Assembly: GCF_964222135.1 (NCBI RefSeq)
Contig: NZ_CAXQBR010000050.1
Span: 1 to 42,957, forward strand
Source: Euzebya sp.
GTDB lineage: Bacteria > Actinomycetota > Nitriliruptoria > Euzebyales > Euzebyaceae
Length of the DNA stretch: 42,957 bases
Direction: 5' to 3'
How positions within the stretch are numbered: position 1 is the stretch's first letter; the number at the start of each line of letters is the position of its first letter. The notes beneath the pieces were generated by a model, which was not told the origin of the DNA, did not search any database, and saw only the letters and a program-made list of their open reading frames with translations. Below, piece by piece: positions 9,047 through 17,321 of the stretch. Position numbers and translations under genes: made by a program.

Positions 9047-9664
9047 CCGTGCCCTGCAATCACATGGGATGTCGCCCCTGGACCTTTCCCCGACGGCGCG
9101 TCCTCGTTCACAGAACAGACTTCGGAGCTCTGACGAGGACGCCAACAAACGGTCGATGATCCCGGTTGCCTGCCCTCCCGTCGAGGAAGGACGACGTGCA
9201 AGGAGCGCCCTGTTCGACGGGCCTTGTCCCTGCCGGCATGAACGGGGCGCTCCTCTCGGCCACCGTGCCCACGCCATGACGCCCGTACACCAAGGTGGCG
9301 TCACACGCCCGACCCGACAGGGGATTCGATTGGTCACGTCCGCTTCGAACGAGCCTCGTGGGCGCCAGCCCATCCACGATGGCGACGAGTAGGAGCGTGG
9401 ATTGCGCCCGGCGGAGAGCGGGTACGGGACCGTCACGGCCGTACACGATGCAGCTCTTCGGTGATGCATCCTGTACGGCCGTCCACCAGACCCCGTCCCG
9501 GTCCGGGTAGGGATCAGTCAGCTGCATGTTGGCCGCTCCCGGGGTACACGCAGCCGCGGCATCGCGAAGAAGGGTTCATCGCGTCTGTCCACGGACCCTG
9601 GGGCAAGGACCCTTGGACGCGTGATCGCGTCCACCTGTCGACCGACCCGGTCTGCGCTCTCGTC
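9047..9664. other. Non-coding stretch after the relaxase
   Basis: About 620 bases with no recognised protein. A 139-residue minus-strand frame (9108-9527) is open but resembles nothing I know and runs straight through a large hairpin, so I do not call it. The notable content is the long inverted repeat at 9435-9482. Confidence 0.5.
9435..9482. repeat. Long near-perfect hairpin (18-bp arms, 12-base loop)
   Basis: The outer arms ACGGCCGTACA (9435-9445) and TGTACGGCCGT (9472-9482) are perfect reverse complements. After one C/C mismatch, the inner arms GATGCA (9447-9452) and TGCATC (9465-9470) also pair, leaving a 12-base loop. No T-run follows, so it is not a standard terminator. Candidate roles are an origin element, a recombination site or a structured RNA. 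Confidence 0.8.
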
Positions 9665-10150
9665 ATGTCCCACGACGTGTCCACCGGCGTTCCTGCTGCA
9701 CCGCACCCCTGCGAGGCTGACCCTCGTCCGGTCGTGCTGGTCCTCGTCGGCCTGCCAGCCTCGGGCAAGACGACCGCGGCGCGGGCGTGGGTGGTTGCTG
9801 ACCCGTCGAGGCGGTTGCGGTTCTCCAACGACGACGTCAGGTCCATGTTCGGCCATCCCCTCCCGTCGGATGCCCGCTGGGACGCGGTCCCCCGCGCCTT
9901 CATGACGATCATGCGGACCATGCGCAACGCCACCATCGGTGCTGCGGTGACCCGGCGGAGTGTCGGTGGTCGTGGACAACCTCAACATCGCGCCGCGTCA
10001 TGCCCCCCGTCTCAGCGAAGTCGCCGGCGACGCTAGGGTCGTCGTGGACGATCCGTTCCTGGCCGTCGACGTCGCCATGGACGCCGTCGAACGGGCCAGC
10101 ACACCCGTGCCGTCGGGGAGGTCAGCTTCGGCGTGCCGCGACCCGCCTGA
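9665..10150 (+). pseudogene. Polynucleotide kinase-like P-loop ATPase, frameshifted
   Basis: From the ATG at 9665 the frame encodes a P-loop GLPASGKTTAARAW and then FSNDDVRSMFG, matching the Asp/Arg segment of T4-type polynucleotide kinases. The expected next segment, VVVDNLNIAPRHAPRLSEVA, is in a different frame (from about 9960). A third frame then carries the RAVGEV ending to the stop at 10148-10150. At least two frameshifts are therefore needed to rebuild one protein of about 160 residues. It is most likely a dead gene, or the assembly has small indels. The family is inferred from the P-loop and the DN-N-RH motif. Confidence 0.62.
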
Positions 10151-10349
10151 TCCCGTCCACGGATCGGCGTCGGTGAACAGCTGCACGCAGGGCCAGCCCG
10201 CCCGTCCGCTCAGGCGTCGGGGTGGTGCACCGGGGTCGAGGATTGCCGGTCAGGTCCCAGCACCTGCCCACGTTCGCGCAGCTCTCGGGCCAGCCGGCGG
10301 ATGACGTGTGCGCCGATCGGGTCGGGCCGGGTAGGAGGCCTGCGGCAGC

Positions 10350-10762
10350 TGACAGGCCGTCCTGGGCACGGATGACCTCGACCTCGCACAGGCGCCACCG
10401 CTGGTGCACCACCGGGGTGTAGACCAGCCGCCCGGCGACGAGGGAGTGGGCCCCCCAACGGTTCACCAGCCACCGGTCGACCGCATCCAGACCCCTCCGC
10501 TCCCCGATGCGGACACCACATCGCTGGTCCCCGCGGCCCCGGGAACCGGCGTCGACACCGGTAGGCCACCGCATCGTCGCGTTTGGTGATGCGCATCCGC
10601 GACCAGGTGTAGGGCTGGCCGATCAGCCGCGGCAGGGCGATGCCGACCAGGTGGGGGATGTCAAGGGAGCAGAACCACAGCGCCGGCCCGCGTGGCCCGC
10701 GCACGTACGTGCGGACGTCAGTCTCGAGAAACGTGCCGAGCACCGGGGGCGTGGTTCTTGGT
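10350..10762 (-). pseudogene. DUF2071 (YqjF-like) remnant, 5'-truncated and frameshifted
   Basis: The minus strand reads FLETDVRTYVRGPRGPALWF, a DUF2071 core, followed by WSRMRITKRDDAVAYRCRRR. The characteristic C-terminal part (VDRWLVNRWG then VVHQRWRLCEVEVI) is in another frame, shifting near 10540. The first 60 or so residues of the family are missing. The remnant lies directly downstream of the methyltransferase on the same strand. DUF2071 has no established biochemical role. Ends are approximate. Confidence 0.65.
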
Positions 10763-10774
10763 GTAGACAGCGGT

Positions 10775-11386
10775 TCAGGCAGAGCCCCGTGGCATCCGCT
10801 CGGCGACGCCGAGGGCGTAGTCTCCCGCGAGCATCGTCCGGTGTCGATCACCGACGTGCAGGTCGTGGTCCTGGAGAACGCCGACGAAGTCGTCGGCGGT
10901 GAAGCGGTCGTGGTCGGGGTGGTCGAACAGCAGCCGGTAGGTCGGCCGGTCCAGCGCGTGCTTGGTGACCTCGCTGTAGTAGAAGCGGCCGCCTGGCCGC
11001 AGGACCCTGCGGATCTCTGCGACGGCGGCCCGCCAGTCGGGGACGTGGTGGACGATGGCGAAGTCGAACACCGCATCGACGCTGGCGTCGGCCACATCGA
11101 TGGACGCGGCGTCCCCGACGTGGACCTCCACCTCGGGTCGGTGGGCGTGGCGGCGGCGAGCGCGCGTGACCATGGCGTCGTCGAGGTCGATGCCGATGAC
11201 GCGGTCGGCACCGAACCGGTCAAGGATGAGCTCGATGCCCGCGCCTCGTCCGCAGCCGATCTCCAGTGCCGTGCCGCCGGCCAGCCGACCGCCGAGCCGC
11301 AGCAGCAACGGAGTCTCCACGGCGCGCTGCAGCCACCAGCGGGGGGCACTGTTGATGAGCACGGTCTCGGCCTTGTTCATCCGCAT
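10775..11386 (-). CDS. Class I SAM-dependent methyltransferase
   Basis: 203 residues with the SAM-binding glycine motif ALEIGCGRGAG (about 40-50), the acidic residue after strand 2 (VIGIDLDD), the motif II region VDAVFDFAIVHHVPDW and the post-motif RVLRPGGRFYYSE. This is the Methyltransf_11/UbiE-like fold, acting in the cytoplasm on an unknown small molecule. The start codon shares a base with the P450 stop (TGATG), so it is coupled to the CYP152 gene. That link suggests both act on the same lipid or fatty-acid pathway, but no substrate can be read from the sequence. Confidence 0.85.
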   Translation of the reverse strand: MRMNKAETVLINSAPRWWLQRAVETPLLLRLGGRLAGGTALEIGCGRGAGIELILDRFGADRVIGIDLDDAMVTRARRRHAHRPEVEVHVGDAASIDVADASVDAVFDFAIVHHVPDWRAAVAEIRRVLRPGGRFYYSEVTKHALDRPTYRLLFDHPDHDRFTADDFVGVLQDHDLHVGDRHRTMLAGDYALGVAERMPRGSA

Positions 11387-12642
11387 CAGCGCCGCACCGC
11401 CGGGCTTCGCACGTCACGGATGACAACGCCGCTGTGCGGACGCGCGGGCATGTGTGACAGGCTGACGTGGAGGTTCTGGTGGGGGACCGTGTACGTCATC
11501 TCGCGGGTAAGCACGGCGACGGCGGTCTGCATGAGCCGGATGGTGATCCACTCTCCGGCACAACGGTGACCGGTGTGATGGTCACCGCCGCCCTGCGGGA
11601 TGAGGGTGAAGGGGTTACCATCCCACGTGGCGAACCGTTCCGGGCGGAACCGGTCGGCCTGCTCCCACAGGTCGGGATGCCGGTTGGTGCCGTACAGGTC
11701 GAGTAGGACCCGGCGACCACGAGGGAACCGGGCGCCGTGCCAGTCGAAGTCGTGGCGGACCCGTGCGGCGGCGGCCGGAAGGAACGGGGAGGTGCGGCGG
11801 ACCTCGTGCACGAACCACTCCACCTCCTCGTCCGATCCGTCTGCGAACCGGTCGCGCCACTCGGGGTGCTCGTGCAGCGCCAGGGCGGCGAAGGCGATGA
11901 AGTGGGTGATCGCCACGGTCGGACGCAAGACGTTGATGACCTCCACCGCCGCGACCTGGGCGGGCAGCAGACGTCCTGAGGGGTCGCGGTGCGTGGCCAC
12001 GACCTGCAGTGCGCTGCCGTCCGGTGGTTGCAGCGTCCCCCGGCGGGTCTGCTCGACGAGCTCACCGATCCACGCGTCTGTGCGGCGACGGGCGCGGCGG
12101 GCGGACAGGTAGGGGACGTGCGGGAACCCGAGAGGGTGGAACAGCGCGACGAGGTCGTCGGTCCGCTGCGCCACCTCGTCATCAGCTAGGGATACGCCCG
12201 TCCATGCGCACACCGTCTCGCACAGCAGCCGTGCCACCTCGTCGTACAGCACGACCTCCTCACGCGCCGACCAGCGGCCGATCGCCGTTCGCCAGCGTGC
12301 CGCGAACCGGTCGGCCAAGTCGTCGATCGCCGCCGGTGTCATCAGCGACATCAGCATGTGCTTGCGGTGGTGGTGTGCCGCGTCGTCGAGACCCTGGACC
12401 CCGCCCTGTCCGAAGAGGGTCCTCAGGGCGATCGCCGGTGATGCACCGCGACGCTCGAACCGGTCGCTGTAGAACATCTCGGCCGCCGCCGCGCCGCGCA
12501 TGCAGATCACCGGCTGGAGGAGCAGCCGGGTCTGGAACACGTCCGAGCGGTAGTGGCGACAGCGGTTGGATATGAACGCGTACCCGTCGTGGAGGAACGC
12601 CAGCGTGCTGTCAGGTCCACGGTTATGTGGCAACTCGGGCAT
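11386..12642 (-). CDS. Cytochrome P450 of the CYP152 family (fatty-acid peroxygenase)
   Basis: 418 residues. The heme-binding loop PQGGGDHHTGHRCAGEW carries the cysteine ligand C361 and is the CYP152 signature. The usual acid-alcohol pair of the I helix is replaced by an Arg-Pro (R240-P241, VLRPTVAI), the feature that lets CYP152 enzymes use hydrogen peroxide and bind the fatty-acid carboxylate. The residue matching Gln85 of P450-BSbeta (His85 in the decarboxylase OleT) is Gln (Q83, GVQGLD), which favours alpha/beta-hydroxylation over alkene formation. A good AGGAG lies 8 bases before the ATG. It sits 16 bases after the lspA frame, in an unusual place at the end of a metal-resistance operon. 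The subfamily call is strong; product preference is inferred from one residue. Confidence 0.92.
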   Translation of the reverse strand: MPELPHNRGPDSTLAFLHDGYAFISNRCRHYRSDVFQTRLLLQPVICMRGAAAAEMFYSDRFERRGASPAIALRTLFGQGGVQGLDDAAHHHRKHMLMSLMTPAAIDDLADRFAARWRTAIGRWSAREEVVLYDEVARLLCETVCAWTGVSLADDEVAQRTDDLVALFHPLGFPHVPYLSARRARRRTDAWIGELVEQTRRGTLQPPDGSALQVVATHRDPSGRLLPAQVAAVEVINVLRPTVAITHFIAFAALALHEHPEWRDRFADGSDEEVEWFVHEVRRTSPFLPAAAARVRHDFDWHGARFPRGRRVLLDLYGTNRHPDLWEQADRFRPERFATWDGNPFTLIPQGGGDHHTGHRCAGEWITIRLMQTAVAVLTREMTYTVPHQNLHVSLSHMPARPHSGVVIRDVRSPAVRR

Positions 12643-12658
12643 CTGATTGTCTCCTGGC

Positions 12659-13149
12659 TCAGCGCTGCGGGTTGACGGAGTCGTCCGTCACCGTCCGCGG
12701 AGTGGCATATACGTCGGTCCGGTCGTCTGCGGCCGCGGTGAGCAGTAGCAGGGCGACGCCTGCGGTGATGAAGACGTCGGCGACGTTGAACACCGGGAAC
12801 CAGCCCAGGTCGAAGAGGTCCACGACGCCGCCGCCGCTCGCACGGTCGAGCAGGTTGGCCAGGCCACCGCCGACGATGAGCCTGGCTGGAAGGCGGCCGC
12901 CGAGGTGGCCAGGCCAGGCAGTGACGGCCAGGGCGAGGACCGCCATGCCGGTGAGGGAAAGGATGAGAACCCGTGGCTGTCCGCGCCCAGGCTGAACGCC
13001 ATCCCGGTGCTGGAGGCGACTCGCAGACGGAGGAGCCCGAGATCGACCGGTCCGCTGAGCCATCCCACGGCGGCCAGCTTGGTGGCGGCGTCGATGGCCA
13101 CCGCGGTGACCGCGACGGCGAGGAGCCCGCGGTGCTGCGACGTCTTCAC
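12659..13149 (-). pseudogene. lspA: Lipoprotein signal peptidase II with one frameshift
   Basis: The start ATG at 13149 overlaps the metal-ATPase stop by 4 bases. The first frame reads MKTSQHRGLLAVAVTAVAID and continues to TGMAFSLGADS. The rest (VLILSLTGMAVLALAV, GGGLANLLDRA, FNVADVFITAGVALLLL) is in another frame, so a single base change near 12965-12985 breaks the gene. Both catalytic aspartates (LLDR and FNVAD) lie after the break. LspA is a four-helix membrane aspartyl protease that cleaves lipoprotein signal peptides. Copies beside metal P-type ATPases are known from lead/cadmium resistance loci. A sequencing indel in a G/C run is possible. Confidence 0.82.
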
Positions 13150-15062
13150 GTTCGGGCCAACCGGGTGCCGTTGACGATCACGACCAGCTCGGACAGCTCG
13201 TGAGCGAGCACGGCCAGCGGCAACCCGATCAACCCGAGCAGCGCACCTGGGACCAGCACGCCGAGGATGACGAAGGACAGCACGAGGTTCTGGCGGACGA
13301 CGCGGCGGGTCCGCCGCCCGATCCGGATCGCGTCGGTGAGCTTGCCGAGGTCGTCGGCCATCAGGGCGACGTCGGCGGTCTCGATCGCGATGTCGCTGCC
13401 GGCGGTGCCCATCGCGATGCCCACCGATGCGGTGGCCAGCGGCGGGGCGTCGTTGATGCCGTCACCGACCATGGCGACGTGGCCGAAGCGACCGCCGAGC
13501 TGCTGGACGTACTCTGCCTTGTCGTCGGGGGAGAGGGCCGCTCCGACCTCGTCGATGCCGACCTGCTCAGCGATGAACCGGGCGGTGCGCGGGTTGTCAC
13601 CGGTAAGCATCACGACGTGCTCGATCCCCAGGCGGTGCAGGTCCTCGACGGTGCGGGCGGACTGCTGGCGCACCGTGTCCGCGATCGCGAGGACCCCGAG
13701 GACGCCGTGGTCGTCGGCCAGCACCACGACGGTCCGCCCCTGCGCTTCCAGATCCTCGATGTCGGCCCGTATAGCGCTGACGTCATGTCCCTCACCCTCT
13801 ATGAACGCAGGTGAGCCGATGCGATGGACCGTGCCGTCCAGCGTCGCCCGCGCGCCGCCACCGGTGACCGCCTCGAACGCCGTGGCCTCCGGGACCGCGA
13901 GTTGGTGGTCGTCGGCGGTGGCCAGGACCGCACGCGCCAGCGGGTGTTCGGAGCGCCGCTCCACCGCCGCAGCACGCACGAGGACGTCATCGCGGTTGTG
14001 CTCGCCGGTGGGTCGGACGTCGACGACCTCCGGTGCGCCGCGGGTGAGCGTGCCGGTCTTGTCCATCGCCACCGCGCGCAGCCGGCCCAGCTCTTCGAGG
14101 TAGATGCCGCCCTTGATCAGCACGCCCTTGCGGCTGGCGCTGCCGATCGCCGCGACGTAGGTGACGGGGATGGAGATCACCAGCGCGCACGGTGCGGCCG
14201 CGACCAGCACCGTGGCCGACCGCAGCACCCACACGCCCCAGTCGCCCGACACGATGCCACCGACGAGCGCCACGAGGGCACCGGCGGCCAGGACCGCCGG
14301 CGAGTAGATCCTGGCGAATCGCTGCATGAATTGTTCGCCGCGGCCCTTGCGTTCCTGCGCGTCGCTGACCAGCTCGACGACCTTCGCCAGCGTGTTGTCC
14401 GACGCGGTGGCGGTGGCCTGGACCACCAGTGCCCCCTGGGCGTTGGAGGTGCCCGCGAACACGCGGTCACCGGGCTGCTTCTCCACCGGTACCGACTCAC
14501 CGGTCACCGCTGACTCGTCGATCGCGGTCCGGCCCTGCTCGATCGCACCGTCGGTCGCCACGTTCTGCCCCGGGCGCACGACGAACCGGTCGCCGGCGGC
14601 GATCGCGTCGACGTCGACCTCCTCCTCGGTGCCGTCGTCGCGCAGACGCGTCACACGCCTCGGCGCGAGGTCCAGCAACTTGTTGATGGCCGCCCGCGTG
14701 CGGTCCTCGGTGAACTCCTCCAGCGCCTCGGAGATCGAGTACAGGAACGCAAGCGACGCCGCCTCGCCCCACTCGCCCAGCAGCCCCGCGACCACCGTGG
14801 CGACCGTCATCAGCAACTCGATGCCGATCTCGCGGTCCTCCCACAGCTCCTCCACCGCCTCGGCGGCGAAGAAGCGGGCGCCGACCACGGTTGCGACGAC
14901 GTAGACCCCGGTCACCAGGGGCATCGGCACCCCGGCCAACCCGGCGACGAAGCCCACCGCAAGCAGCACGCCAGCACTGGCCGACCACCGGACCGGACGG
15001 GAGTGCCACAGCCGCTCCACCGACGGCTGGTCCTGCCGCGTCACCTGCGCCGCGTCGGTCAC
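13146..15062 (-). CDS. Heavy-metal P1B-type ATPase, CtpG-like (Cd/Zn/Pb efflux)
   Basis: 638 residues from the GTG at 15062, which overlaps the repressor stop as GTGA; an upstream GTG at 15095 is possible but lies inside the repressor gene. Features in order: the first membrane helices, the actuator-domain TGES (about 187-190), the ion-path motif APC (AAAPCALVIS, Cys about 292) in place of the common CPC, the phosphorylated Asp in DKTGTLT (about D334), the hinge MVGDGINDAPPLA, and a last helix with HELSELVVIVNG. There is no N-terminal HMA metal-binding domain. APC plus HELSE, and the partner repressor, recall mycobacterial CmtR/CtpG. It should pump soft divalent metals out of the cell. The exact ion is inferred. 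Confidence 0.92.
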   Translation of the reverse strand: MTDAAQVTRQDQPSVERLWHSRPVRWSASAGVLLAVGFVAGLAGVPMPLVTGVYVVATVVGARFFAAEAVEELWEDREIGIELLMTVATVVAGLLGEWGEAASLAFLYSISEALEEFTEDRTRAAINKLLDLAPRRVTRLRDDGTEEEVDVDAIAAGDRFVVRPGQNVATDGAIEQGRTAIDESAVTGESVPVEKQPGDRVFAGTSNAQGALVVQATATASDNTLAKVVELVSDAQERKGRGEQFMQRFARIYSPAVLAAGALVALVGGIVSGDWGVWVLRSATVLVAAAPCALVISIPVTYVAAIGSASRKGVLIKGGIYLEELGRLRAVAMDKTGTLTRGAPEVVDVRPTGEHNRDDVLVRAAAVERRSEHPLARAVLATADDHQLAVPEATAFEAVTGGGARATLDGTVHRIGSPAFIEGEGHDVSAIRADIEDLEAQGRTVVVLADDHGVLGVLAIADTVRQQSARTVEDLHRLGIEHVVMLTGDNPRTARFIAEQVGIDEVGAALSPDDKAEYVQQLGGRFGHVAMVGDGINDAPPLATASVGIAMGTAGSDIAIETADVALMADDLGKLTDAIRIGRRTRRVVRQNLVLSFVILGVLVPGALLGLIGLPLAVLAHELSELVVIVNGTRLART

Positions 15063-15409
15063 CGCGACCCGTCCGGCCGGATGTAGTTGTCGCACAGGGC
15101 GATCTGCGAACCGGTCGCCGCCAGGAGCACCTCAGCGGCGAGTAGCAGCTCCACGACCTCCTCCTGGGCGATCCGGTAGTGCACGGCCCGCCCCTCGGGT
15201 CTGTCGACCACCAACGCGCACTCTTTCAAGCACGACAGGTGCGCCGACACGTTGGCCTGGGAGCACCCGAGCCGCTCCACGAGGTCCTTCACCCGCAGCT
15301 CCCCCTCGTCGAGCAGGGCCAGCAGGATCCCCAAGCGCGTCGGATCCGCGAACCCGCGGAACAGCTTCGCCGCCGTGGCCACGTCCACCGCCGACACCAC
15401 CTCTGCCAT
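15059..15409 (-). CDS. ArsR/SmtB-family metal-sensing repressor, CmtR-like
   Basis: 116 residues with a winged helix-turn-helix (FADPTRLGILLALLDEGEL, then recognition helix QANVSAHLSCLKECALV). Cys60 and Cys64 in the LSC-x3-C stretch and Cys106 (ALCDNY) match the Cd/Pb-binding cysteines of Mycobacterium CmtR (Cys57, Cys61, Cys102). A further Cys49 precedes the recognition helix. It should repress its own operon and release DNA on binding Cd(II) or Pb(II). It is the first gene of the run repressor, ATPase, lspA, P450 and methyltransferase, and a palindrome overlaps the presumed -35 upstream. Confidence 0.88.
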   Translation of the reverse strand: MAEVVSAVDVATAAKLFRGFADPTRLGILLALLDEGELRVKDLVERLGCSQANVSAHLSCLKECALVVDRPEGRAVHYRIAQEEVVELLLAAEVLLAATGSQIALCDNYIRPDGSR

Positions 15410-15447
15410 CCCTTACCTCCCACGCGGTTTCGCCCCTCACCATCTGG

Positions 15448-15475
15448 AGCATAGTCTACAGCGATGTCATCGCAA
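15448..15475 (-). promoter_or_regulatory. Likely promoter and operator of the cmtR-like operon
   Basis: On the minus strand TTGCGA (15470-15475), a 16-base spacer and TATGCT (15448-15453) form a plausible -35/-10 pair about 40 bases before the repressor gene. The perfect 13-base palindrome GCGATGTCATCGC at 15461-15473 overlaps the -35 and is a good candidate operator. It also lies upstream of the divergent CDF-like gene and may control both. Confidence 0.55.
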
Positions 15476-15545
15476 ATCAGTGATGAGACGACCACCTACC
15501 AGCGCAACCACCCGGCGATGGACACGTTGCCTTGGAGGCTCACCC

Positions 15546-16196
15546 GTGCCTGACGAGCACGCATCGACATCCGGACGGGGTGTGACATCACGTGACGGCC
15601 TGCTCCGGCGCGGGGAGCGGTTGGAGACCTTCAGCGTCACCTGGGACGTCGTGGAAGGCATCGTCGCGACCATCGCCGGGCTCGCCTCTGGCAGCACGAC
15701 GCTGCTGGGCTACGGCTTCGAAAGTGTGATCGAGGTCACCGCAGCGGGGACGCTGCTGTGGCGGCTGCGGCGGGAACGCCGCGATGAGGACGCGTCGGAA
15801 CGCGTGGAGCAGCGGGCGCTGCGCGTCGTGGGCGCGTCCTTCTTCGTCCTGGCCGCCTACGTCAGCTACGAGGCGATCTCCAAGCTCGTCCAAGGAGTGG
15901 CGCCGGAGTTCAGCATCCTCGGCATGGGCATGGCGGCGGCCACCGTCGTGGTGATGCCGCCGCTGGCCCTCGCCAAGCGGCGCACCGGCAAGGAACTGGG
16001 CAGCGACGCGCTCGTCGCCGACTCACGCGAGACCATCGCTTCGACGTACCTGGCGGTCACGGTGCTGGCCGGCCTCGGGCTGTACCAGCTCTTCGACTGG
16101 TCGTGGTCGGACGCCGTCGCCGCGCTGGCCATGGTCCCCTACCTCCTGTGGTCTGGGATCGACGCGTGGCGCGACGCGTCCGACGACGGTGGCTGA
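15546..16196 (+). CDS. CDF-like cation transporter (divergent from the cmtR operon)
   Basis: 216 residues from the GTG at 15546, preceded by GGAGG at a 7-base distance. About five to six membrane helices are predicted. The pattern TTLLGYGFESVIEVTAAGTLLWRLRRE followed by SDALVADSRETIASTYLAV and SWSDAVAAL matches a compact CDF-like group in which acidic residues (E in GFESVIE, D in ADSRE, D in SWSDA) replace the classical HxxxD. There is no C-terminal cytoplasmic domain. It should move divalent metal across the membrane, and its position opposite the CmtR-like repressor suggests shared metal control. The ion is unknown. Confidence 0.75.
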   Translation: MPDEHASTSGRGVTSRDGLLRRGERLETFSVTWDVVEGIVATIAGLASGSTTLLGYGFESVIEVTAAGTLLWRLRRERRDEDASERVEQRALRVVGASFFVLAAYVSYEAISKLVQGVAPEFSILGMGMAAATVVVMPPLALAKRRTGKELGSDALVADSRETIASTYLAVTVLAGLGLYQLFDWSWSDAVAALAMVPYLLWSGIDAWRDASDDGG

Positions 16197-16215
16197 GACC
16201 CGTCGGTGCGCTCCA

Positions 16216-16496
16216 CGACGTTGCGGCGCAGCTGCGCGCCGATGCTCGCGCCGAACACGTCGTCCACTCCATGGAGCACGGCGCGGCGTGGGTCGCCTAC
16301 GACCCCGCACGGATCGGGCGCCGACGTCGAGGAACAGCCGGGCGCGCCGGTCGTCGCCACGGCCTGGACGTACCAGCTGCGGCTCCACGGCCTTCACGAC
16401 CCGACGCTGGACGCGTTCATGCGCCAGTTCAGCAAGGTCCGCAGACACCGGAACCTGGCGCCGCGGGCACCGGCGGTGTCGGTGAGCAGACCTACA
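16216..16496 (+). pseudogene. DUF3105 remnant (decayed relative of the gene at 40.7-41.3 kb)
   Basis: Three pieces of a DUF3105 protein lie in shifting frames: VVHSMEHGAAWVAYDPARI, then GAPVVATAWTYQLRLHGLHDP and LDAFMRQF, then QQGPQTPEPGAAGTGGVGEQ. The intact gene at 40677-41309 has the matching segments VHSLEHGAVWITY, SPIVASAWGKQLQL and QQGPQTPEPGAVC in the same order. The middle ALAERAGGYVLV part is missing. Nothing can be translated as one protein. Confidence 0.75.
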
Positions 16497-16546
16497 CCGA
16501 CATCCTCGGAGCCGTAGTGTACCTGGCTGTCGGGACCGAACCAGGA

Positions 16547-17253
16547 TCAGCCCAGCGTCGTGGAGACGACCGTGAAGTCGCGAAGCCGAGCAGCAGCGCC
16601 GCGGTGGAGGCCTGGGTGTCCTCGGTCTCGTGGGCTTCGGCGATCATGTCCTCTAAGGCGGCGACGACGAACAGCCCGGCGGTGCCCACCAGCGCGGTCA
16701 GACTGCCAGCTCTCCGGCCGGCCTCTCAAGGTCAGGTAGGGACACCACCGCACCGAGCAGGACCGGGACGACTGTGGCGAGTGACAGCAGCAGCCGTCGT
16801 GACCGCGGCACGCCATTGCCTCGGAAGGTCATCGTGGCCGCTGCCCCCCTCGGGCCCGTCGGCGAGGACCAGTCCGACGGCTAGCACGAACCCGAGTCCA
16901 CCGCCGACCGAGGCGCCCGCGCCGATCAGCAGCCCGTCGCCGAACAGGTCGGTCGCGACGGCCAGGTAGATCATCCACATCCGGCCGCCACCTTCGCTGC
17001 GCACCTCGATGGCCCGCTGGGCCAGCAGGTATAGCCCGCCGCCGACGAGGAACGCGGCGGCGATCACCCAGCCGGACAGCACGTCGACCGCGCGCGGCAT
17101 GATCTCGATGGCCACCACCGCAACCACCACGCCGGCCGCGGCGTGCAGCGCACGGTTGCGCCACCGGTCCGACGGCGGAGCCAGTTCAGCGGTCAGGCCA
17201 CCGGCTATGTTGCCCGCGGCGGGCAGCAACGCGAGGAGCAGCACGTCTGCCAT
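16547..17253 (-). pseudogene. ZIP-like metal transporter, multiply frameshifted
   Basis: From the ATG at 17253 the frame reads MADVLLLALLPAAGNIAGG and continues through EIMPRAVDVLSGW and ATDLFGDGLLIGAG to LADGPEG. It then shifts near a run of six G (about 16844). MTFRGNGVPRSRRLLLSLAT follows in another frame, then a third frame has GTAGLFVVAALEDMIAEAHE, and a further shift restores the end VVSTTLG. The protein at 28726-29310 aligns to every segment. ZIP proteins import divalent cations. This copy cannot make a full-length product. Confidence 0.8.
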
Positions 17254-17321
17254 GACCGTGCGCTTCCCGCTGTGATCGGCTGCGCAACCCACGACGCCAC
17301 CAGCGACGGACGTGCCGGCGC

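Noticed and set aside
9108-9527. 139-residue minus-strand frame in the gap after the relaxase
   Set aside because: No recognisable family, and it crosses the large hairpin at 9435-9482; a real gene cannot be excluded but is not supported.
10210-11349. 379-residue minus-strand frame across the methyltransferase and DUF2071 remnant
   Set aside because: Its first part is an out-of-frame shadow of the methyltransferase; only the later DUF2071-like part is meaningful and is listed as a pseudogene.
15063-15095. Upstream GTG start for the metal ATPase
   Set aside because: It lies inside the repressor gene; the GTGA overlap at 15062 is the more likely coupled start.
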